A DNA stretch of 64,000 bases, taken from assembly GCF_048282545.1 (NCBI RefSeq), contig NZ_CP182485.1, positions 1,674,001-1,738,000 of the forward strand, read 5' to 3'. Each line of letters begins with the position of its first letter. Position 1 is the first letter of the stretch. The DNA is from Opacimonas immobilis (GTDB lineage: Bacteria > Pseudomonadota > Gammaproteobacteria > Enterobacterales > Alteromonadaceae). The translations under genes were made by a program, and so were the position numbers. The notes under the pieces were generated by a model that saw only the letters and a program-made list of their open reading frames with translations, ran no database searches and was not told the origin of the DNA. Positions 43,227-53,380 of this stretch are shown in pieces.

Positions 43227-44891
43227 ATGAATACAAAAAAAGCCTCCATCCTAGTTGTTGACGATGAAATTAATATTTTAAAGTCACTGCGCCGTTTGTT
43301 TCGTAACAATGGATACGATGTACATACTGCAGAGTCTGGAGCAGAGGCCTTAAATTTGCTGGATGAACAGTCAAATATTCAACTAGTGCTATCCGATTTC
43401 AGAATGCCCAAAATGAATGGAGGCGAGTTACTATCGGAGATCAAACTTCGTCACCCACACATCGTCAGCATGATCATCTCTGGTTACACGGACTTTAATT
43501 CAGCCTTGACTGTATTGAACAATGGCACAGCCTTCAAATTTTTAACGAAGCCTTGGGATAATCAGAACCTGTTGGCCGAAATAGACGAGGCTTTAGCCCA
43601 TGCCAAAGCACGTGAGGCGGAAAGCAATTTATTAGGCGAAACAAATTATCTAAAAGCTCAAAAAGCGTTTCAAGCTGCCGTAGAAGAATGTCAATTTGGT
43701 CATGATAATCATTGTGCCATGTATTTTACGATTGATAACGCTTTAGATCTAAAACGGAACGGCTGTGCGCTTGATTCAATACTCGTTTCACTTGCTCAAG
43801 AAATTCAGAGCTTTTGTCATGTCCCTGTTCGCTTTTTTCAACCTAATGATTCAGAAATTCTCGCGTTGGTTCCATGGCCAGACAAAGAAACAATGGCGAC
43901 TAAAATGTCGCAACTCATTCGTACTATTTGTGATTCACAATGGATAATAGAAAACGAACTAGTCATCGATTTGGCCTCGAGCTATTTTGCCACAAACGAT
44001 TTGAATGTAGCCCAAAATTATCTATATGAAACGTTAAAAGAAGCTCGAGTTTTATTGCGTTCTCAAGAAGAGTATGTGGCGATCACCGAGCAATACATCC
44101 AAGCCAAAAAGCGCCAGCTCACGATCAAATCAGATGTTGCTAAAGCCCTAAATAGTAATCAGTTCAGCTTGATGTATCAGCCCAAAGTGACTATGTCAAA
44201 CGGTTTAATTCAAAGTGCGGAAGTGTTACTGCGCTGGAAACACGAAAAATTAGGCTGGATTTCTCCTGTTGAATTTATTGAAATTGCTGAAAATGATGGG
44301 CAAATTATCGGCATCGGTGACTGGGTACTGAAACACGGGATCGCCCAGTTGTCTAGATTGGCACGTATGAGTCACGATTTTGAACGCTTATCAATCAACG
44401 TATCGGTTAATCAATTAACCAATCTAAATATAATTAATACGATTAAACGGCATCTTGCAGAATACCAAGTGGATGCGTCGAAACTCGTACTGGAAGTGAC
44501 TGAAACGAGTTTGATTAAAAACCTAAGATTGATCAGAAAAACACTGAATGGGTTGAAGCAGCTTGGTGTCAAAATCGCCATTGATGATTTTGGGGTGGGG
44601 TATTCTTCATTTGCTTATTTAAGCAAATTACCGATTGATATACTTAAGATTGATCGAGCGCTAATTGATGATATTGAATACAATACTGATACGCAAATTC
44701 TCATTAGTAACTTAGTACAAACGTGTCATGAATTGAATATTGAAGTGGTTGCTGAGGGTATTGAAACCCAGTCTGTGCTAGAAAAAGTCAATGTGACAAA
44801 GTGCGATTACGTGCAAGGATATTTTTACTCAGCTCCTGTTCAGCCTAAAGAAATAGAGCATATGTTGGTTGCTCAACCCTTTCGTCAGTAA
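43227..44891 (+). CDS. REC-EAL c-di-GMP phosphodiesterase
   Basis: 554 aa. Receiver domain (VVDDE, phospho-acceptor in LSDFRMP, K in KFLTKPWD), a middle region (about 140-300) of the degenerate-GGDEF or linker type, then an EAL domain. Catalytic EAL features are present: EVL at the start (E retained), NVSVNQL, EVTETS, IDDFGVGYSS, LKID and VVAEGIE. So it can probably hydrolyse c-di-GMP under control of a partner kinase not in view. It may tune matrix production of the amyloid and EPS genes (inference). Confidence 0.9.
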   Translation: MNTKKASILVVDDEINILKSLRRLFRNNGYDVHTAESGAEALNLLDEQSNIQLVLSDFRMPKMNGGELLSEIKLRHPHIVSMIISGYTDFNSALTVLNNGTAFKFLTKPWDNQNLLAEIDEALAHAKAREAESNLLGETNYLKAQKAFQAAVEECQFGHDNHCAMYFTIDNALDLKRNGCALDSILVSLAQEIQSFCHVPVRFFQPNDSEILALVPWPDKETMATKMSQLIRTICDSQWIIENELVIDLASSYFATNDLNVAQNYLYETLKEARVLLRSQEEYVAITEQYIQAKKRQLTIKSDVAKALNSNQFSLMYQPKVTMSNGLIQSAEVLLRWKHEKLGWISPVEFIEIAENDGQIIGIGDWVLKHGIAQLSRLARMSHDFERLSINVSVNQLTNLNIINTIKRHLAEYQVDASKLVLEVTETSLIKNLRLIRKTLNGLKQLGVKIAIDDFGVGYSSFAYLSKLPIDILKIDRALIDDIEYNTDTQILISNLVQTCHELNIEVVAEGIETQSVLEKVNVTKCDYVQGYFYSAPVQPKEIEHMLVAQPFRQ

Positions 44892-45035
44892 ACGCAAGCC
44901 CTTTGATAAGTGTACATGGTCGAACTATATTCACGAGGTCGTCGTTAAACCGAATTTGTTGCACTAGCCCAAAATATTTGCCTTCCCATACAGATCCATT
45001 AAACTTGTCGACCAATTCATTGAGTTGAGGTCTGT

Positions 45036-46055
45036 ATGTTTACCAAAAGTGTTCTAACCAGTGTTTTTGCTCTTTTGCTATTATCCAGTTGCTTTAGTTG
45101 GGCAAATCAAATTGAAACCAGTAAGCAGGGGCCAATTGCCATTGCATTACACGGTGGAGCCGGAACGTTATCCCCTCAACAATTCACACCAGAACTGAAA
45201 GCGCAATATTATGCGAAACTCTCAGAGGCATTAGAAGCAGGTTATCAAATCTTGCAAACAGGTGCTGATGGACAAGACGCCGTGGTTGCTGCCATTATGA
45301 TTTTGGAGAATTCTCCATTATTCAATGCCGGCGTTGGCGCAGTGTATACATTTGATGCTGAGCACGAATTAGACGCCTCAATCATGCATGGTAAAAGCCG
45401 AGAAGCAGGGGCAATAGCCGGTGTGAAACACATCAAAAATCCAATTTTGGCAGCGCAAGCGGTGATGAATCATTCGGTGCATGTCATGCTCAGTGGTGAT
45501 GGGGCGGAAACGTTTGCTGAACAATTTGCGATTGAACGCGTAGACAACACCCATTTTAATACTGAGCGTCGTTTGCAATCACTGCACAAAGCCAAAGCAC
45601 GTATCAAGCGCCAAGCTTCGCTGAATTATCAACACCCAGAAAAATTTGGCACCGTAGGAGTGGTTGTGCTCGACCAATCAGGTAATTTAGTTGCTGGAAC
45701 CTCGACCGGTGGTATGACTGCGAAGCGTTTTGGGCGCATTGGGGATTCTCCAATCATCGGCGCAGGAACCTTTGCTGATAACGCTTCATGTGCCGTTTCA
45801 GCGACAGGGCACGGTGAATATTTTATTCGTTATCAAGTCGCCAGTGATATTTGTAAGCGCATGACTTATCAAAATCTTTCCTTAGTGGAAGCGGCCGATG
45901 AGGTAATTAATCGAGTGTTAGTTGACGCTGGGGGTGACGGTGGCGTCGTGGCGGTAGACGCTCAAGGTAATGTGGCAATGCCGTTTAATACCACAGGTAT
46001 GTATCGCGCCAGTATTGATGCAAATGGTGTCAAAACAGTAGCGATTTTTGAGTAA
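45036..46055 (+). CDS. Isoaspartyl peptidase / L-asparaginase (Ntn-hydrolase), exported
   Basis: 339 aa with an N-terminal signal peptide (lipobox-like LSSC). Autocleavage site in KFGTVGVVVLD with Thr206 as the predicted nucleophile; ALHGGAGTL near the start, STGGMTAKRFGRIGDSPIIGAG and CAVSATGHGE complete the substrate site. Removes isoaspartyl residues from peptides or hydrolyses asparagine. Its stop abuts hrpA. Confidence 0.92.
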   Translation: MFTKSVLTSVFALLLLSSCFSWANQIETSKQGPIAIALHGGAGTLSPQQFTPELKAQYYAKLSEALEAGYQILQTGADGQDAVVAAIMILENSPLFNAGVGAVYTFDAEHELDASIMHGKSREAGAIAGVKHIKNPILAAQAVMNHSVHVMLSGDGAETFAEQFAIERVDNTHFNTERRLQSLHKAKARIKRQASLNYQHPEKFGTVGVVVLDQSGNLVAGTSTGGMTAKRFGRIGDSPIIGAGTFADNASCAVSATGHGEYFIRYQVASDICKRMTYQNLSLVEAADEVINRVLVDAGGDGGVVAVDAQGNVAMPFNTTGMYRASIDANGVKTVAIFE

Positions 46056-46064
46056 TTGACACAG

Positions 46065-49000
46065 ATGGCATTGACTCCAGAGCAACAGGCTCAACGACAA
46101 TCACACATTCCTAAAATAACGTATCCAGATCTGCCGGTTGCGCTCAAAAAAGACGAAATCAAAGAAGCGCTTGCCAAGCATCAAGTGATCATTGTGGCTG
46201 GGGAGACCGGGTCAGGTAAAACCACACAACTACCCAAAATCTGTTTGGAACTTGGCCGCGGGGTTGCCGGTATCATTGCGCATACTCAACCTCGTCGCTT
46301 AGCCGCTCGCTCAGTCGCAGACCGCATTGCTTCAGAATTAGGTGTCGCTGTGGGTGGGGTTGTTGGATGTAAAATTCGCTTTAGTGATCGTTCGGCGGAC
46401 AACACCTTAGTTAAGCTGATGACAGATGGGATATTACTCGCTGAGATCCAACACGACAAACTCTTGTCTCGCTATGACACCATCATCATTGACGAAGCAC
46501 ACGAACGCTCATTAAATATCGATTTCTTGTTGGGGTATCTCAAACAGCTATTACCTCGCCGTCCTGAATTAAAGGTGATTATTACCTCAGCTACTATCGA
46601 TCCTGAGCGGTTTTCTAAGCATTTCAATGACGCCCCAATGGTCACTGTTTCTGGTCGTACTTATCCAGTTGAAATTCGCTATCAACCGCTGTTTGATGAA
46701 CACTCCGATGGCGATGGCGATCTCGCAACGGGCTTAGTCGAAGCTGTGAATGCCTTGCGCCTTGAACCTTTGGGCGACATATTGATATTTTTGAGTGGTG
46801 AGCGCGAAATCCGAGAAATTGAAACCACCCTTAACAAACAAAAATGGCGCAATACCGAAGTCATACCTTTATACGCTCGATTAGCCGCCAGCGAGCAAAA
46901 TAAAATCTTTGCTCCGCATACAGGGCAACGCATTATCCTTGCCACTAATGTGGCCGAGACCTCTTTGACGGTACCGGGTATTCGCTATGTAATCGATCCT
47001 GGTTATGCGCGTATATCGCGTTATAGTTACCGTACCAAAGTGCAACGTTTGCCGATTGAAGCCATTTCACAAGCGTCAGCGCAACAACGAGCTGGTCGTT
47101 GTGGTCGTGTCGCAGATGGGATCTGCATTCGATTGTATAGCGAAGAAGATTTTGTTACCCGACCAGAATTTACCGATCCTGAGATCTTAAGAACCAATCT
47201 TGCTTCGGTCATTTTGCAAATGCTCGGGCTTGGTTTAGGGGATATTCAATCGTTTCCATTTGTGCAAGCGCCCGATCAGCGTTTTATTAATGATGGCATG
47301 CGTCTCTTAGAAGAGTTAAACGCGATTGTCAAACACAAGCGAACACTCTCACTCACCCCTTTGGGCAAACAATTAGCGAAATTACCTGTCGATCCTCGGT
47401 ATGCACGCATGGTTGTGGCCGCCAAAAACTCACCAGCGCTACCTGTTGTCAGTATCATTGTGGCCGGTTTAAGTATTCAAGATCCCCGTGAAAGGCCTTT
47501 GGATAAGCAACAACAAGCTGATGAAATTCATCGCGAGTTTGCGGATGATGATTCTGATTTTATTACGTTGTATAACATCTATGAGGCATTTGTTGAGGCC
47601 AAAGCGAATCTCAATAACTCGCAGTTGCGCAAATGGTGCAAAAAGCACTACCTACATTATTTGAGGATGCGAGAGTGGCAGGATATTATTTTCCAAATCC
47701 AGCAAGTCGCAAAGCAGCTCAAATTTTTACCCACAGGCGAGCAAGAGCCCGATTATCGAGATATCCATTGTGCTTTGGCTTCCGGGTTACTTTCGCATGT
47801 TGCGATGCATGATAAAGACCGAGATTTTATCGGGGCTCGCAATGCTAAGCTCATGATCTTTCCGGGCTCCCCATTAGCTAAAAAGCGTCCAAAATGGATG
47901 ATCGCAGCGGAACTCGTTGAAACATCCCGCTTATTCGCGCGATATGTCGCAAGAATCGAACCTCATTGGTTAGAGCCACTGGCTGGACACCTCAGTAAAA
48001 GCCATTTATCAGAGCCCTATTGGTCAGCCAAGAAAGGAGCGGCGATGGCGCTTGAAAAAGTCACGCTATTCGGGCTCCCTATTGTGGCGCAACGTCGCAT
48101 CGTGATCAGTCAACGCGAGCCACAGATTGCACGAGAATTATTGATTCGTGAAGCGTTGGTCAATGGCTTTACCCGCATGAAGTATGAGTTCTTACAACAC
48201 AATCAAGCGCAAGTTGATGTGGTAGTTGAATCAGAACAAAAAACCCGCCGACGTGATTTGCTCGTCAGTGAAGATGTGTTAGTCGATTTTTATCAAGAGC
48301 GGATCCCAGAGCACGTTGTATCCGAAGCGAGTATGCGCAAATGGCTGCAGAAACTCTCCGATACGAGTATGCTTAAATTTGACGCTGCCATGCTATGGCA
48401 CAATGAAATTGGGTCAAATGCGTTGCTCGCTTATCCAGACACATGGCAACAAGGTGCTTTGACCTTGCCGTTAACGTATGTGTTTTCGCCCAATAGTGAA
48501 GATGATGGTGTGACTGTCCATATTCCACTGGCTTTGCTTAATCAAGTCACCCCAAACGGCTTTGAGTGGCTGGTACCAGGATTACGTCATGAGTTATTAG
48601 TGACCTTGATTAAAAGCCTTCCTAAACGGTTACGCCGCAATTTTGTGCCTGTGCCGCACTATGCGGATGCGTGTTTAGCAGCGCTAGAGCCTACGGATGA
48701 AGAGGGTAACTATCACGCTCTGTTACCCGCATTAGCGGATAAATTGGGCAAAATGAGTGGTATGCGATTTGCTGTAGAACAGTGGGACGATCTCGCTTTA
48801 CCCGAACACTTGCAGATGCGTTATGCGGTGGTCGATGACAAGGGTAAAGTAATTCGTGCAGGACGCGATTTACTTGAGTTAAAAGACGCTCTCAAAGAAC
48901 GCATTCAGGCGTCTTTAGAGCAAGTTGCCACACCTGAGCTAGAACAATCGGGGCTCGTAGAATGGAATTTTGTTGACTTACCTGAGACGTTTACGCATAA

Positions 49001-49820
49001 AACGGCTGGCTTTTCGATTCAAGGATATCCAGGATTGGTGGCTGAGTCTAACTCAGTTGCGATTAAAATATTCGATCAGCCTCATGTGGCTCAAGCGTCT
49101 CATCAGCAAGGGTTGTATAAACTGATCCAACTTGCTATACCATCGCCCATAAAATACTTGCATGAAAAGCTACCCAACAAAGCCAAGCTTGGGTTGTATT
49201 ATAATCCGTTTGGCAAAGTAGCAGCCTTGATTGACGATTGCATTATTGCTGGGATTGCGCATTGTGTACAGGAGTACAAAAAACAACAGAAGGTGACTGA
49301 CATTCGTGACAAAACGTCATTTGCTGAGGTTTGTGAGTGTGTTCGAGAGCACATTAATGATGAGGTGTTGGCTATAGCGCAGCAAGTTGAAGCGGGTCTG
49401 ACCTGTGCGAATGACATCAAAAAGTCCACAAAAGGTAATATTCCACTGACCATGCTCGAAGCCGTAGGACATATTAAGAGCCATTTGGATGAGCTTGTCT
49501 ACCCACACTTTGTATCAGACATTGGTGCTGAGCGGCTAGGGGATTGGCAACGTTACTTGCAAGCTTTACGCAAGCGAGTTGACAAGCTGAAAGTCGACCC
49601 CACTAAGGATCGCTTGCATCAAATTCAAATTGATAAAATCAATGCACAGATCCAAAAACTCAAAAATACGCTTCCAAAAGGCACCGCGCTACCCGATACC
49701 TATTATGAACTAAGGTGGATGGTAGAAGAGTTGCGAGTGTCTTTTTTTGCGCAGCAACTCGGCACGAAATATCCGATATCAAGCAAGCGCATTGAGCAAG
49801 CGATTGCTCAGCTTACTTAA
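46065..49820 (+). CDS. hrpA: ATP-dependent RNA helicase HrpA
   Basis: 1251 aa from ATG 46065 (TTG 46056 directly after the previous stop is an alternative). DEAH-box motifs: GETGSGKTTQ, IIDEAHERS, ITSATI, TNVAETSLT, QRAGRCGR. The C-terminal half is the HrpA-specific DUF3418 region, ending in a coiled coil (LHQIQIDKINAQIQKLKNTL). E. coli HrpA is about 1300 aa, so full length. HrpA is linked to mRNA processing and to rescue of stalled ribosomes. Confidence 0.95.
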   Translation: MALTPEQQAQRQSHIPKITYPDLPVALKKDEIKEALAKHQVIIVAGETGSGKTTQLPKICLELGRGVAGIIAHTQPRRLAARSVADRIASELGVAVGGVVGCKIRFSDRSADNTLVKLMTDGILLAEIQHDKLLSRYDTIIIDEAHERSLNIDFLLGYLKQLLPRRPELKVIITSATIDPERFSKHFNDAPMVTVSGRTYPVEIRYQPLFDEHSDGDGDLATGLVEAVNALRLEPLGDILIFLSGEREIREIETTLNKQKWRNTEVIPLYARLAASEQNKIFAPHTGQRIILATNVAETSLTVPGIRYVIDPGYARISRYSYRTKVQRLPIEAISQASAQQRAGRCGRVADGICIRLYSEEDFVTRPEFTDPEILRTNLASVILQMLGLGLGDIQSFPFVQAPDQRFINDGMRLLEELNAIVKHKRTLSLTPLGKQLAKLPVDPRYARMVVAAKNSPALPVVSIIVAGLSIQDPRERPLDKQQQADEIHREFADDDSDFITLYNIYEAFVEAKANLNNSQLRKWCKKHYLHYLRMREWQDIIFQIQQVAKQLKFLPTGEQEPDYRDIHCALASGLLSHVAMHDKDRDFIGARNAKLMIFPGSPLAKKRPKWMIAAELVETSRLFARYVARIEPHWLEPLAGHLSKSHLSEPYWSAKKGAAMALEKVTLFGLPIVAQRRIVISQREPQIARELLIREALVNGFTRMKYEFLQHNQAQVDVVVESEQKTRRRDLLVSEDVLVDFYQERIPEHVVSEASMRKWLQKLSDTSMLKFDAAMLWHNEIGSNALLAYPDTWQQGALTLPLTYVFSPNSEDDGVTVHIPLALLNQVTPNGFEWLVPGLRHELLVTLIKSLPKRLRRNFVPVPHYADACLAALEPTDEEGNYHALLPALADKLGKMSGMRFAVEQWDDLALPEHLQMRYAVVDDKGKVIRAGRDLLELKDALKERIQASLEQVATPELEQSGLVEWNFVDLPETFTHKTAGFSIQGYPGLVAESNSVAIKIFDQPHVAQASHQQGLYKLIQLAIPSPIKYLHEKLPNKAKLGLYYNPFGKVAALIDDCIIAGIAHCVQEYKKQQKVTDIRDKTSFAEVCECVREHINDEVLAIAQQVEAGLTCANDIKKSTKGNIPLTMLEAVGHIKSHLDELVYPHFVSDIGAERLGDWQRYLQALRKRVDKLKVDPTKDRLHQIQIDKINAQIQKLKNTLPKGTALPDTYYELRWMVEELRVSFFAQQLGTKYPISSKRIEQAIAQLT

Positions 49821-49919
49821 CGTAAAATCGCTTTTTATAAATTAGATTACTTTGACAAACATATCGTTTACGCCTAAACCTTAATAGTCGGATGGATTTT
49901 TTATGGAGTTTATAAAATA

Positions 49920-50207
49920 TTGGCGTACGAAGATAATCGCAATTTTTACCGCATATTGATCAATGCACAATGCAAAATTAGTTTTGATGAACAACAGGTA
50001 ATGGGTGTATGTAAGGATCTCAGCGCCACGGGAATGTCGTTTGCTTTAACCCAACAAAAATTTCCTGTTGGCACCATGCTAGAGATTGAAATCGATTCTC
50101 AAAATCGAGAGGTCCCGTCTTTTTCCGCACAAGCGGAAGTTATTCGACCAGCGGTTCAGCGCGGCGATGAGTATGTGATTGGGGTTAAGTTTCACAAAAT
50201 GAACTAA
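49920..50207 (+). CDS. PilZ-domain protein
   Basis: 95 aa, start TTG 49920 with GGAG at 49905-49908; no in-frame ATG is near. The sequence has a weak RxxxR-like start (NRNFYRI) and D/N-x-S-x-x-G motif (LSATGMSF), typical of PilZ c-di-GMP receptors. It overlaps the end of the convergent rnhA gene by 4 bp. Confidence 0.7.
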   Translation: MAYEDNRNFYRILINAQCKISFDEQQVMGVCKDLSATGMSFALTQQKFPVGTMLEIEIDSQNREVPSFSAQAEVIRPAVQRGDEYVIGVKFHKMN

Positions 50208-50674
50208 GTTTGATAACCGGTATCAGGCTGACCGTTACCGGCTTTTGCATACTCTGCCGCTTTTCGCGCAAGCTCATCACAACGCTCGTTTTCAGGCTGA
50301 CCTGAGTGCCCTTTTACCCAAAACCATTCAATAGTATGCCGGGCAATTGCTTTGTCCAAAGCTTGCCATAAGTCGACGTTTTTTACGGGTTGCTTGCTGG
50401 CGGTACGCCAGTTGTTTTTGCGCCAGTTGTGGATCCATTGATTAATTCCATTTTTGACATAAGTACTATCGGTTGTGAGGCTGACACGACAAGGCTGAGT
50501 AAGGGCTTCTAAGGCTTTAATGGCAGCTAATAACTCCATGCGATTATTGGTGGTTAAGGTAAACCCTTCAGCGAGTTCTTTGCGTTTACCACCGTAAGAT
50601 AAAATAGCTCCATAACCGCCAGGGCCAGGATTATCGAGACAACTCCCATCTGTCCAAATTTGCACATGTTTCAC
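50204..50674 (-). CDS. rnhA: Ribonuclease HI
   Basis: 156 aa from GTG 50674, chosen because VKHVQIWTDGSC aligns with MLKQVEIFTDGSC of E. coli RNase HI and GGAAG lies upstream; a longer frame reaches 50749 but adds a non-homologous stretch. Catalytic residues: D in TDGSC, E in NRMELLAA, D in TTDSTY, D in ERCDELA. Degrades RNA in RNA-DNA hybrids. Divergent from dnaQ as in E. coli. Confidence 0.95.
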   Translation of the reverse strand: MKHVQIWTDGSCLDNPGPGGYGAILSYGGKRKELAEGFTLTTNNRMELLAAIKALEALTQPCRVSLTTDSTYVKNGINQWIHNWRKNNWRTASKQPVKNVDLWQALDKAIARHTIEWFWVKGHSGQPENERCDELARKAAEYAKAGNGQPDTGYQT

Positions 50675-50747
50675 GCCGAGAACTTCCGCTAATTGTTTAA
50701 AATCTTGATATACTATTCTACAAGCATAACACACAGTGAGTTTGAAC

Positions 50748-51464
50748 ATGCGTCAAATTGTTTTAGATACTGAAACGACCGGGATGAACCGCGAAACGGG
50801 GGGCCATTTTACCGAAGGCCATCGGATTATTGAAATCGGTTGTGTTGAACTGGTTGATCGAAAGTTGACCGGCAATCATTTCCATGTGTACATCAATCCG
50901 CAGCAACCAGTTGATCCTGAAGCATTTGCTGTGCATGGGATCAGTGATGACTTTTTGGCAGATAAACCGGTGTTCAAAGACGTCGCCCAAGATTTCATTA
51001 ATTTTATCCAAGATGCAGAGATTATTGCCCATAATGCACCGTTTGACGTGGGCTTTATGAACTTGGAATTTGCCATGAATCCAGCCACGGCTCTGATCCG
51101 TACAGATCAAATCTGTCAGGTGACGGATAGTTTGGAGCTCGCCAAAAAGCTTCGTCCAGGACAGCGTAATAACCTGGATGCTTTGTGTAAAGAATACGGT
51201 ATTGATAACTCACATCGCGATTTGCACGGAGCATTGCTCGACGCCGAGATCCTTGCCGATGTGTATTTGTTGATGACCTCATCACAAGAAGTGTTGAGCC
51301 TTGACCAACACACTGCGCAAAGTGATGCATCTGGGATTGTACGCATTACGCCCCCACAAAAACCATTAAAGGTATTAAGTGCCACGGCCGATGAAATAGA
51401 GGCGCATGAAGCGCGTCTTGATATCATTGAACAAGCAGGAGGGACGTGCTTGTATCGCCAATGA
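50748..51464 (+). CDS. dnaQ: DNA polymerase III epsilon subunit (proofreading)
   Basis: 238 aa from ATG 50748 (GTG 50736 possible). ExoI LDTETTG, ExoII AHNAPFDVGF, ExoIII HRDLHGALLDAEILA. The last ~60 residues include the alpha-binding tail. The start region is shared with the rnhA promoter. Confidence 0.95.
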   Translation: MRQIVLDTETTGMNRETGGHFTEGHRIIEIGCVELVDRKLTGNHFHVYINPQQPVDPEAFAVHGISDDFLADKPVFKDVAQDFINFIQDAEIIAHNAPFDVGFMNLEFAMNPATALIRTDQICQVTDSLELAKKLRPGQRNNLDALCKEYGIDNSHRDLHGALLDAEILADVYLLMTSSQEVLSLDQHTAQSDASGIVRITPPQKPLKVLSATADEIEAHEARLDIIEQAGGTCLYRQ

Positions 51465-51690
51465 TGAGAGTTTCACGGCACGCAGAAATAAGCACTTATC
51501 TTTATTTGATTCGCTATTTTAATGTGCGCGTTGTGTTTTAGCGTTGTTGTTGCTCGACAAGCTGGCGTTCAAAAAAACGTCAGCCGCAGATGAGTCAGTC
51601 TAAAATGTTCCATTAAATAAACAAAAACAGCTGTTTTTGCACATTATCTGCTCAAACTCAAAAATATGCTTCATTTTGTTAAAAAATCGG

Positions 51691-51719
51691 TTGACGAGAG
51701 GGGCTCATGAACGTATTAT
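51691..51719 (+). promoter_or_regulatory. tRNA operon promoter
   Basis: TTGACG (51691-51696), 17-bp spacer, TATTAT (51714-51719), followed by a GC-rich discriminator GCGCCCGC as in stringently controlled stable-RNA promoters. About 44 bp before the first tRNA-Asp. The rest of the 298-bp gap after dnaQ has one imperfect hairpin (about 51561-51584) without a T-tract and nothing else recognised. Confidence 0.75.
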
Positions 51720-51762
51720 CTGCGCCCGCAATGAGGTAAAACACATTGCACGATGAAACAGC

Positions 51763-51839
51763 GGAGTGGTAGTTCAGTTGGTTAGAATACCGGCCTGTCA
51801 CGCCGGGGGTCGCGGGTTCGAGTCCCGTCCACTCCGCCA
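51763..51839 (+). tRNA. tRNA-Asp (GUC), copy 1
   Basis: 77 nt with GGAGTGG/CCACTCC acceptor stem, T-loop GGTTCGAGTCC, anticodon GTC in a CTGTCAC loop and encoded CCA. Confidence 0.97.
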
Positions 51840-51864
51840 TTTTTCATCATTGTTTGCACGCGCT

Positions 51865-51941
51865 GGAGTGGTAGTTCAGTTGGTTAGAATACCGGCCTGT
51901 CACGCCGGGGGTCGCGGGTTCGAGTCCCGTCCACTCCGCCA
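51865..51941 (+). tRNA. tRNA-Asp (GUC), copy 2
   Basis: Identical in sequence to copy 1; 25-nt spacer from it. Confidence 0.97.
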
Positions 51942-51973
51942 TGTAAACGACACTTATCTTTTTGATATACTGC

Positions 51974-52050
51974 GGAGTGGTAGTTCAGTTGGTTAGAATA
52001 CCGGCCTGTCACGCCGGGGGTCGCGGGTTCGAGTCCCGTCCACTCCGCCA
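51974..52050 (+). tRNA. tRNA-Asp (GUC), copy 3
   Basis: Identical in sequence to copies 1 and 2; 32-nt spacer. All three are likely one transcript from the promoter at 51691. Confidence 0.97.
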
Positions 52051-52131
52051 TGTATCAGCATATAACTACCTTTGTTATTGAATTCCCAATCAAATTCGTC
52101 CATCATCAAAAAAAATTCCGTCTACTGTTCT

Positions 52132-52815
52132 ATGGATCCTAAACAAATAGCTGTATGTTTATTGCAAACAGCTGACCACGTCTTTTTAACTTATGATCAT
52201 GCTCATCGGCAGAGTTACCCTTTGACTTTTCGTGTTGGCGTTGGAAAAGCTACCTATTATCAATCTGTGAGGAATACATTCTGGCAAAGCCAGCCCAAAC
52301 GTCAAATTACAATTGGGGCAAAGATGGTTCAAGATAAGTTATCTTCTATCAATCAAGCTAGTTTATGGCGTACAGCAAAAGAAATAAACACTCAGCGCTA
52401 TTGGGATGGAAAACTCACTCCACAAACGCTTTTATGTCATACATTGCTCCACGAATACGCACATTATCATCAAGAAACAAAAGGATATAGGAGAGCAAAT
52501 AGTGTACACGACGCTGGTTTTTATAGATGTCTCGATGCCTTGTATGAGGGCCCTGTGGCACAGAGTCTGATGGATGCGTTAATGGAGCATAACGTATTTT
52601 GTGAATTGGATTTTGCTGAATCAGATGAATCAATTGGTCCAGCAAATTCTCATTTTTACGTCGGTCAAATCATATCTTTTGAATATGCTAAGGAGACTCA
52701 TGTTGCGACCATCTTAAAGGTAAACAGGGTGCGATTAACGGTTGAGTTAAAAAATGGCTCTACAATGTACGTCCCAAAATCTCTCGCCCGACCAATTGAC
52801 GCAGATAAAAATTAA
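52132..52815 (+). CDS. SprT-like putative zinc metallopeptidase
   Basis: 227 aa from ATG 52132 (TTG 52072 would add 20 residues). HEYAH (His107) is the HExxH zinc-protease motif, with a downstream H in SVHDAGFYRCL as third ligand. Resembles SprT-domain proteins. The C-terminal 60 residues (VGQIISFEYAKETHVATILKV) look like a small KOW/Tudor-like beta-barrel. Substrate unknown. Overlaps the convergent DUF2721 gene by 4 bp. Confidence 0.75.
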   Translation: MDPKQIAVCLLQTADHVFLTYDHAHRQSYPLTFRVGVGKATYYQSVRNTFWQSQPKRQITIGAKMVQDKLSSINQASLWRTAKEINTQRYWDGKLTPQTLLCHTLLHEYAHYHQETKGYRRANSVHDAGFYRCLDALYEGPVAQSLMDALMEHNVFCELDFAESDESIGPANSHFYVGQIISFEYAKETHVATILKVNRVRLTVELKNGSTMYVPKSLARPIDADKN

Positions 52816-53255
52816 GGAGTGGGGATCTTTAGGGTGCGACTGGCGATACTCACTTCGATAAAGAAACTGAACATTCCCCCGGTGATCGCTAACATGCCCA
52901 AAATAAACAAACCCAAAATAATATTGTCTAGAGGCGTTATCAGAATACCGTTAAATAGTAATAAAATAACGGTTAAACACACGATGATCGCCGCTGCAGT
53001 CACAAAGTTGATCGCAAAGTTAGAAAAGCGCATACGACGGCGTAACGCATCAAGCTCTGCAATATGTGCGTCATTAAATTGTTCAATGATGCCTTGGCTA
53101 TGACATTCTTCATACCAACGTGCCCGATCAATAATACGGGCTAACCTGCCGGTCATGACGTTCAGCATTTGACCGATACCTACCAACAAAAATACCGGTA
53201 CAAGTGATAGTTGAATGAGTTGAGAAACCAAATTGTTATCTATGTGAATTTCCAC
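52812..53255 (-). CDS. DUF2721 family membrane protein
   Basis: 147 aa with three hydrophobic segments (about 14-34, 80-100, 108-136). The LVGIGQMLNVMTGRLARIIDRAR start is typical for DUF2721. Function unknown. Confidence 0.82.
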   Translation of the reverse strand: MEIHIDNNLVSQLIQLSLVPVFLLVGIGQMLNVMTGRLARIIDRARWYEECHSQGIIEQFNDAHIAELDALRRRMRFSNFAINFVTAAAIIVCLTVILLLFNGILITPLDNIILGLFILGMLAITGGMFSFFIEVSIASRTLKIPTP

Positions 53256-53321
53256 AATGACGCTCTAAATAACCAATGATCATCATATTGTAACGTTAAA
53301 GGCCTATTTTTGACTACAAAA

Positions 53322-53356
53322 AATGCCCCCACCGCATGAAAACGAGTAGGGGCATT
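53322..53356 (-). terminator. Terminator of the alpha-glucosidase gene
   Basis: AATGCCCC / GGGGCATT stem with a T6 run on the minus strand, 25 bp after the stop at 53381. Confidence 0.75.
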
Positions 53357-53380
53357 GGACACACACAATGATAAGGGAAA

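Noticed and set aside
51561..51584. Imperfect GCTGGCGTT/AACGTCAGC hairpin after dnaQ
   Set aside because: The run in the loop is A, not a T-tract after the stem; not a convincing terminator for dnaQ.
51766..51996. Open frame of 76 codons across the tRNA genes
   Set aside because: It is only a translation of the repeated tRNA-Asp genes; the peptide repeats with the tRNAs.
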